From Schizochytrium sp. TIO01 (lineage: Eukaryota; Sar; Bigyra; Thraustochytrida; Thraustochytriidae), in assembly GCA_004764695.1 (NCBI GenBank), contig SMSO01000007.1, positions 389,501 to 453,500 on the forward strand: a stretch of 64,000 nucleotides of DNA. Direction: 5' to 3'. The notes beneath the pieces were generated by a model that was given only the letters and a program-made list of their open reading frames with translations, searched no databases and was not told where the DNA came from. Position 1 is the stretch's first letter; the number at the start of each line of letters is the position of its first letter. Both the position numbers and the translations under genes were made by a program. Shown here piece after piece: positions 57,709 to 64,000 of this stretch.

Positions 57709-59619
57709 CGGTAGGCGACTCACATTTTCGTCGCGAGGCTTAATCATTATAGCCAGCTTAGAAGAGCCAATGCGATATGAGTATGCGTAGCGTACCAAAT
57801 GAAAGCTTCAGACGGTTGATAAAAATCGTGTGGTAACTCGTCTGTGCTCGGCTTCTTGCTCAAAACCGCCTCTGGGACTGTGTCAGTTCAAGCTAAGACA
57901 GTCCTAAACGATAGCTGATAACCTCGAAACGTCGCCCCTCACAGGTCTTTATACACCTACCTCGCGGTCTAGTTTATGTTTCTTAGCTCGAGCACTTTGA
58001 CCTTCTCGACTTCAAGAGCAGTTCCCCGGCTAGCCTACGTAGCCCTGCCAGAATGTGTAGACCAAGGCTTTATGTGGTCGTTGTTTGGTACGATTATCTG
58101 TTTAATTAGTTGATCGATGCTCCAACCTGGAGGAACTTGTCCCCTCGGTCCCTCAACCATTTGGTTTTGCCTCACTGACTTGGTGCCTCTCATCGCGAGT
58201 CGAACCTCAACTTGCCTCAATGTGGTCCATAGCATCTCTTCCAAATACCCATGTTGCCAATGGACGGTGTGCACCGATCAGTGAATCCATATTAGTCACT
58301 TTTATGCATAGGCCAAAGTACTTGCTAGCTAGGCCGGCTATAGAAGTGGATTTTGGTGCAGTTCTGCGATCGACGTACGCGACTAATCAATTAATGTGTA
58401 GCTCCAACACAGAGACCATTCCTCGAGGGTCCCTAATGATGATCACTATGAATTTATTGTGAATCCGCCCAACCTGCTGTGTGCGTGGCGCCAATAAATA
58501 CCACAAATGACAAAGTTTCACAACGACTCTACTATTCAAAGTACCCGAGTTAGGCCGGGGTATCTTTGCAGAATGCCTCGGAGTTGCAATTTTGAGTGCA
58601 CCCAGTTCACTTATCATAACGTGCGTAGTGAACAATCTCTATGTACGACACCTGATTCTACGATTGTTGCTACTTTTAGCAGTGTTAGTCCAACTTATCT
58701 AATAGCAGGTGTATATGTACCTAGCTAGTACCTAACACAACTTATAGTCGGTTCAATATGCGCTAAGTAGCGGCTCCAAGGGTCAGATAGTTTGGCGTAG
58801 AAAATAAGCGTCATCGGCCATGGTCATGGTTCTTCTCTGAGGTGTTAAGTATAATTAGCTCGCGTTCACCTCATCGACATACCAGCCTTCAAGTCCGAAA
58901 GAGTGTGTAGAGAACCAACCCAGCCGTGACAGTCTTTGTGAATATATATCGCTAAACATACGCTTGAAAGGCCAAACCCGAGGTTGACAATTAACCTTAA
59001 AATTTTGGAGGTAATTTTTGTTTTCTGGTGTTAGATGTAGTGTCTTAAAAGGAAATCGTGTCAGAACAACTCCTTCAAGAGAGAGAGAGAGAGCACTTTC
59101 TAAATTAATATATGCATGGCTTGCTTGGGCTATGGGATTTGAACTACTATTAAGTCGCCGTGTTGGTTTTTCCTTTGCTATGTTTATCTAGCTAGACTTA
59201 GCTGTATTGTAGAAAGATCTCTGCGAACAAGTGTATTGAGAACGGTCTCGAACGAAATGAAACAAAAAATAAAGTTGAAAGTAAATGCTTCTTATTAGAC
59301 ATTTATTTGTTTTCTAGTTGTACAAGTTTAAGCAAAAAAGAGGAGTTTGTATGCGAGACGTAAAAGCTCCGAGAGACTATGATTATACAAGATAACGAAT
59401 GAAATGTACAGCGATAACCGTAAATCATGGTAGTCATTGTTGTCCTGCAAATTTCATATTGAGGGGAGAAATGAGCGCTCTGATCGTAATTGTACTTGAT
59501 CGAGTCTGCGTTTATAGGAGGCAAAGGCTCAACAGCCTAATCTAATTAAAAAGAAAATGTCTGCCAGGAACTGTTGTTGTTATTGCCGCTGTTGCTGATT
59601 GACAAATCTTTTTGCAGAA
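57709..59619. other. Spacer of 1.9 kb without a supported gene
   Basis: Contains the presumed promoter of the second fibro-slime gene and the 3' UTR of the receptor kinase gene. Between 58035 and 58740 overlapping short frames occur on both strands without a recognisable domain. A GA tract lies near 59080-59096. Confidence 0.55.
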
Positions 59620-62600
59620 CTAATGATGGTTCAAAGGATTTTTCGTAAAAGAAGTTGAGGAGGATGAAGACGAGGATGAAATTAGGGGTCGCCGTGCTTG
59701 CTGAGGTTGGTGCGCGGCCGATGCAACATTGAAAGAGCGCTGTACCACTTGCACTGGTAACATGAGCTGGTCTGCAAGATGAGATAGCTTCTCTTCAGGA
59801 ATAGAAATGTTAACGTGCCCTTGATCCTCGCATTCTAGTTCTCCAATCTTGCTCAGAACACGAGGATTGTAAGATGCTTTAGCCATAATACCAAAGGCAA
59901 TATCTTGAAGAGTAGCTCGTGAGCTTTCAGCATTAGCAAGAACCAAGGTATCATCATCATTTGAAGATAAATCAGAGTCCAGCTTGCCGCTGTGCTTTCG
60001 AAGCCATGGGTGTTCCAACAGCGTCTCTGCATCCGGGCGATCTGCCGGGTCAAGAATTAAGGTCTGCTTGATGAAATCGCGAAGTTCAGGAGAAGGGGTC
60101 ACGATTCTCTGTTGTTGCTGTACGAGCAGAGGAGAGTGGTGCAACAACTCGGACGGAAGCTCAATACTGTGTCCAGAGTTCCAGCGTTCGAGGAGCTTCC
60201 AGTAAATCGAAGAACCCTGCCCTTGGTCGTTGGCATCTCCAGTGCTATTTCCGCCGGTCAGCGAGGCAATTGAGGCTTGTCGTGCTTTGTTGGTGCTACT
60301 TGGAAGAGATGATGATTGCAGCGGAACAGGTACTGCATCGGTTATCAGAGTCATTGGGAACTCACCAAGGATAAGGGTCATCAAAGTGAGACCAAACGAC
60401 CATACGTCGCTAGGATGGGAATGACCCTCTCCACGAAGCCGTTCAGGAGACATGTACTTCATTGTGCCAGCGAAAGTGTTCGCCATGCTATCCTTCTCGA
60501 GCTGTTTGGAGAGACCAAAATCTGCGAGCTTGACTTGCGATCGAGAATTGATAAGGATATTAGCTGGTTTGATGTCCAAATGCACATAGCTTTGTTCGTG
60601 CAAGAAAGCAAGAGCGCGTAAAACGCTCCGGGCAACTAAAGCCAAAGTTGGCTCGTCCACAATACCAGTGCTATGCATAAGCCCGGGCTTGAGCGCTGTC
60701 GGGCTTGGTGAGGCAACATAAGAAGAAGAACGATGAGATGGGCCCGAGCCATGAGTACCAACTGTGTCATTCGATGACGGGCGTGAGCGAAGGCGATTGA
60801 AAGCACGATTCTTCTTCGAAGTGCCTAATGTTCTACTCTCAGCATTTGCCAAGGCTTGCATGGCGGAATGCTTTAAGCGAAGCACCAGGTCTTCAAGGCT
60901 GCCGCCATCCATAAGTTCCATTACTAAACACACTGTCTGGGAATCGGCATCGAGATATGCATCATAAAGCCACACAATGTAAGGGCAACGTTGGTTTAGA
61001 CCTCGGCCAAGTTTCGAGAAAAGAGCTTTGAACTCGCGAGCTGCTTGGTGGCGCGAGTCGCGACTGGCGAAGCGAATTTCTTTGATTGCACAAAGGTCAA
61101 AATTCCGCAGATTCAAAGCAGCAGACACCGTTCCAGATACGCCCTTGCCAAGTTCAGCATAGCGGAAAAGGTTTTCCTTGACTTTTCCATCACTTTCTTT
61201 CCCTTCACTGGACATGCCGTCCTCCGTGAATCGAATACCCTGCACATCGATTGCCTTTTCTCCAAGCCACGTGAAAGTCTTTGACTCCGTTGCCAGCCCT
61301 TGCAAGGGATCATTGGAGCAATCGTTCTCAGACTTGAAGCTAGTCTTTTTAGTGGTATCTTCGAGCGAAACTTTACCTTGCTGACTTGGTTGCAGAGCAG
61401 AAATGTCTAAACCAAGTCCTGTAGGAGCTTCGCCAGGTGCTAGACTCTCACCGTCCTCATAACTGCCTTCAGATGTAGCCATATAAGGCATTTTGCCGTT
61501 TGCGGCTCCAGCGTGAATAAGTGCCAGACCTCCTACAGACATGGCCAAACCGCCTACAGTGTGCATAGAGCCATCTAAATTTCGATTGGCGCCCTCGGGA
61601 ATCACAGTAAGCTCTACCTGAGGAACATTCTTTCGAACTTCTCCATTCGCTTTGAGGCGGATATTGGCAGTGTCCTCCGCCTGGTTGATGTCAATTACAA
61701 CTGCATAAAGCTGACGTTTCTCGCTGTAATCCCAAACCTTCACAGAATCACCAATATGAAATTTAGCGGCACCAATAACATCCGTCTTCACACTCCGCGA
61801 GTCAATGATGCGATCAAGTGCCTTGATAATATCATGAAATGAAGGTCTATTTTCTGGATCCTCGTCCCAACAGTCCTGGATCAATTTAATTAGCATGGGA
61901 TCCACGCCAGTGTTTTCTTCGCACTTTGGCCTATACATATTATAGCGCACCTCGTAAAAGAGCTTCGGGACTGTCCAGGTACGTGGATGTGGCTGTTTTT
62001 CATACATTATTTGCCACAAGACAAGACTATAGCTATAGACGTCAATCTTGTTTGTAATACCCGTGTTCTCCCGAAGTAACTCGGGTGCCATGTAAGCAGG
62101 GGTACCTTGATGATTAACAGCGTCAATTTTGTCATCAGGACCCATGGTAAACTTAGCAATGCCCAAGTCACAAATCTTTGCGTGACCAGAAACATCCAAA
62201 AGAACATTTTCACATTTCACATCGAAATGAATCATGTGATTATCATGAATGTATGCCATTCCTGCTGCAATCTGCCTTGCTACAACAAGTTTGCGAGCAA
62301 TGTCAAAATTTTTGAACGACAGGTTGAGGGATTTGGGCAAACGAAAGATAAGGTCCTGAAGACTGCAAGCAGCGAGCTCCATTACTACCAAGAAACGGTG
62401 GCCACCAGTGTCATTGCTCATTGCAGTCGCACAACCAAAAAGACGAATGACGTTGGGGTGACGCAAACGACGAAGGTTCTTAACTTCTGCCAGCATTTCA
62501 TCAGACTCTCCTATTCCATTTAGCATTTCATCCTCCACACCATTGAAGCTATATGTCTCATGCTCTGGGACATTGTGCGCAGCTGCACCAGGGGTTAGCA

Positions 62601-64000
62601 AACCGCTTGTGTTCAACACGGAACCATTGCTCGTACCAAGACCGCCTACGCCTGTGTTTGTTGCGTCCATTGACATGGATCGGCTAGAAGAGGAAACTGA
62701 GGCATCTTCAGCAGGGAATGGAGAGCGTGCCACAGGGCCATCATCTGCTGAAGCGCTTAAAACATCAACATTACTGCAGGTTGAGTTTGAACGAACAGTG
62801 CTGCTATTACTTAAGTAACGGGGTGGCAATGGGTGGCGTCCAAAGCGATGCCGCGAGCCGACACTGTTATTGTCACCACTGGCAGTGGACTGTCGACCAA
62901 GACTGTAGCCCTTCATCATATTCTGTGCTCCGGCAGAACGAGTAGAGCGTGGAAAAAATTCTTTCACAGCAACATCAGATCCACAATAAGTTGCCTTAAA
63001 GATACGTCCACTACTACCCATTCCAATTGTAGGTCCAAGTTGTAGTTGTTTGATATCAACAGCTAATCCATTCATATCTGAAGCACGTGTGCCTTCGGAT
63101 GAATCATCATTGTGAGCCCTGAGGATTTCAGCCATGACAACATGCTTAGAACTACGCGATTCAAGACCATGACTGGACTGTGATTCGAACAAGCGAATGC
63201 ATTCATCGGGGCGGTACTCGTGAACACTCCCTGTGTGCTTACTAAATGTTTTCCCACCAAGCATAATCCGGTCCCTGGAGATGTCATCCTTATCGATCAT
63301 TTCTTCATCTTTACGTGAACGCCTACGCTTCCCAAAGACAATATAGAAAATTCCACAAAGGAGCAATAAACCACCGATTGAGGTGGTCGAAATAATTGCA
63401 ACATGGGTATCTTCTTTGGCAGCCGCGACAACTTCAACAGGAGCCACGGTGGGGCTTTCGGTGGGTGTATCACTAGCCAGGAGTTCAGTTATAGATACTG
63501 GGCACACAGTTTCATTGGCGTCGTCATTTGCCTCAGTGTCTCGGTCGGGTAGCTCGGCGGATCCGGAGTAGACGTAAGGAATGGAAGCTTCAATTGTCGT
63601 ATAGCTAGAATCAAGCCATATCGCTGCTACGATAGTACCATTTCCACTTTGCAAAGATCGTCGCTTGGCTGAGTAGATTGGCGAGTGCGTGTAATTCTCA
63701 AAAAGAAACTCAAGATAATCCTCCAGACTTACAACGTAGGAGGCTGGCTCGCTAGTAGGGGTGAGTGTGGGCGCAGTGGGTTGCATTGTAGGCGTTGCTG
63801 TTGGACGCATGGTTGTTGGTGATCCTGTTGGAGTAAGCGTAGTCGGCACCTCGGTTGATGTTGGCGAAAATGTTTGATTTGTTCCGTTGACGAAAAGGGT
63901 TGGTGCCGATGTCGAGTTTGTATCTGTTGTATTTGCATCCAACAGGACACGCCCGAGCATGCGGCGAAGGGAAGAAGTGGGTGATGCAGACGGCAAAAGC
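59620..64000 (-). CDS. Transmembrane dual kinase: TKL/MAP3K-like domain plus MEK-like domain (5' end outside window)
   Basis: At least 1458 residues; the frame is open at the window edge without an ATG, so the start and signal peptide lie outside. Numbering is from codon 63996. The ectodomain is Thr/Pro-rich and mucin-like (about 25-85, repeated PTxxPT). Membrane segment about 199-222, then KRRRSRK. Kinase 1 (317-735): GMGSSG (325-330), VAVK K345, a Ser-rich insert of about 150 residues, αC E504, HFD (590-592), N597, DLG (610-612), APE (638-640); closest to TKL. A small beta-rich, Tudor-like segment lies at about 745-800. Kinase 2 (944 to about 1345): GKGVSG (950-955), K972, HLD (1139-1141), N1146, DFG (1159-1161), then DSMANTFAGT and MSPERL, nearly the MEK activation loop, with S1170 and T1174 at the MEK phosphosites. 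Both catalytic loops lack the Arg of HRD. It suggests a receptor with two MAPK-cascade tiers in one chain. Confidence 0.88.
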   Translation of the reverse strand, partial: LLPSASPTSSLRRMLGRVLLDANTTDTNSTSAPTLFVNGTNQTFSPTSTEVPTTLTPTGSPTTMRPTATPTMQPTAPTLTPTSEPASYVVSLEDYLEFLFENYTHSPIYSAKRRSLQSGNGTIVAAIWLDSSYTTIEASIPYVYSGSAELPDRDTEANDDANETVCPVSITELLASDTPTESPTVAPVEVVAAAKEDTHVAIISTTSIGGLLLLCGIFYIVFGKRRRSRKDEEMIDKDDISRDRIMLGGKTFSKHTGSVHEYRPDECIRLFESQSSHGLESRSSKHVVMAEILRAHNDDSSEGTRASDMNGLAVDIKQLQLGPTIGMGSSGRIFKATYCGSDVAVKEFFPRSTRSAGAQNMMKGYSLGRQSTASGDNNSVGSRHRFGRHPLPPRYLSNSSTVRSNSTCSNVDVLSASADDGPVARSPFPAEDASVSSSSRSMSMDATNTGVGGLGTSNGSVLNTSGLLTPGAAAHNVPEHETYSFNGVEDEMLNGIGESDEMLAEVKNLRRLRHPNVIRLFGCATAMSNDTGGHRFLVVMELAACSLQDLIFRLPKSLNLSFKNFDIARKLVVARQIAAGMAYIHDNHMIHFDVKCENVLLDVSGHAKICDLGIAKFTMGPDDKIDAVNHQGTPAYMAPELLRENTGITNKIDVYSYSLVLWQIMYEKQPHPRTWTVPKLFYEVRYNMYRPKCEENTGVDPMLIKLIQDCWDEDPENRPSFHDIIKALDRIIDSRSVKTDVIGAAKFHIGDSVKVWDYSEKRQLYAVVIDINQAEDTANIRLKANGEVRKNVPQVELTVIPEGANRNLDGSMHTVGGLAMSVGGLALIHAGAANGKMPYMATSEGSYEDGESLAPGEAPTGLGLDISALQPSQQGKVSLEDTTKKTSFKSENDCSNDPLQGLATESKTFTWLGEKAIDVQGIRFTEDGMSSEGKESDGKVKENLFRYAELGKGVSGTVSAALNLRNFDLCAIKEIRFASRDSRHQAAREFKALFSKLGRGLNQRCPYIVWLYDAYLDADSQTVCLVMELMDGGSLEDLVLRLKHSAMQALANAESRTLGTSKKNRAFNRLRSRPSSNDTVGTHGSGPSHRSSSYVASPSPTALKPGLMHSTGIVDEPTLALVARSVLRALAFLHEQSYVHLDIKPANILINSRSQVKLADFGLSKQLEKDSMANTFAGTMKYMSPERLRGEGHSHPSDVWSFGLTLMTLILGEFPMTLITDAVPVPLQSSSLPSSTNKARQASIASLTGGNSTGDANDQGQGSSIYWKLLERWNSGHSIELPSELLHHSPLLVQQQQRIVTPSPELRDFIKQTLILDPADRPDAETLLEHPWLRKHSGKLDSDLSSNDDDTLVLANAESSRATLQDIAFGIMAKASYNPRVLSKIGELECEDQGHVNISIPEEKLSHLADQLMLPVQVVQRSFNVASAAHQPQQARRPLISSSSSSSSTSFTKNPLNHH

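Noticed and set aside
58035-58740. Possible retroelement remnant between the second fibro-slime gene and the receptor kinase
   Set aside because: Short overlapping frames only; I could not match any to gag, integrase or polymerase motifs.

Overview
This window is nuclear DNA of a single-celled eukaryote, most likely a stramenopile protist and plausibly a thraustochytrid or related labyrinthulomycete. The lineage is inference. It rests on large, mostly intron-free genes, a recognisable ESCRT-II subunit, mucin-like ectodomains with a repeated PTxxPT pattern, fibro-slime/lectin surface proteins, a Roco GTPase, and long AT-rich spacers full of tetranucleotide microsatellites. I saw no bacterial operon logic, tRNA, rRNA, CRISPR array or intact transposon.

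Layout. From 1 to 41 kb genes are sparse and separated by 1 to 13 kb of spacer. They are a cation-diffusion-facilitator-like transporter (2802-3836 +), a Ser/Pro-rich protein of unknown function (4966-5934 -), an EI24/CysZ-like membrane protein (10830-11738 -), a KCTD-type BTB domain fused to an AIG1-like GTPase (18218-20722 +), the ESCRT-II subunit SNF8/VPS22 (24046-24792 -) and a divergent Ser/Thr kinase (38219-39703 +). The spacers hold simple repeats and small GC-rich patches but no gene I can support.

From 41.7 kb to the right edge there is a run of four large minus-strand genes whose domains suggest surface recognition and signalling. Two are paralogous type I membrane proteins with fibro-slime and L-type-lectin-like ectodomains (41701-44565 and 54877-57708). 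Between them lies an LRR-ROC-COR-TIR gene (47830-53602). At the edge is a transmembrane receptor carrying two kinase domains (59620 to beyond 64000).

The main discovery is the structure of the LRR-Roco-TIR gene. Its GTPase/TIR part is one long exon, but its LRR domain is split over eleven consecutive exons. Each is exactly 84 nt, encodes one 28-residue leucine-rich repeat, and has the same intron phase at both ends. The introns are homologous to each other, so the array grew by duplicating exon-plus-intron cassettes. One 477-nt tract is a recent near-identical copy. The spliced model is in frame over 13 exons and 1162 residues. Units can be gained, lost or swapped without breaking the frame, and the product has the receptor/NTPase/TIR logic of innate immune sensors.

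The second discovery is the edge gene. It joins a TKL/MAP3K-like kinase and a MEK-like kinase (with a recognisable MEK activation loop) behind one transmembrane segment, as if two tiers of a MAPK cascade were built into one receptor.
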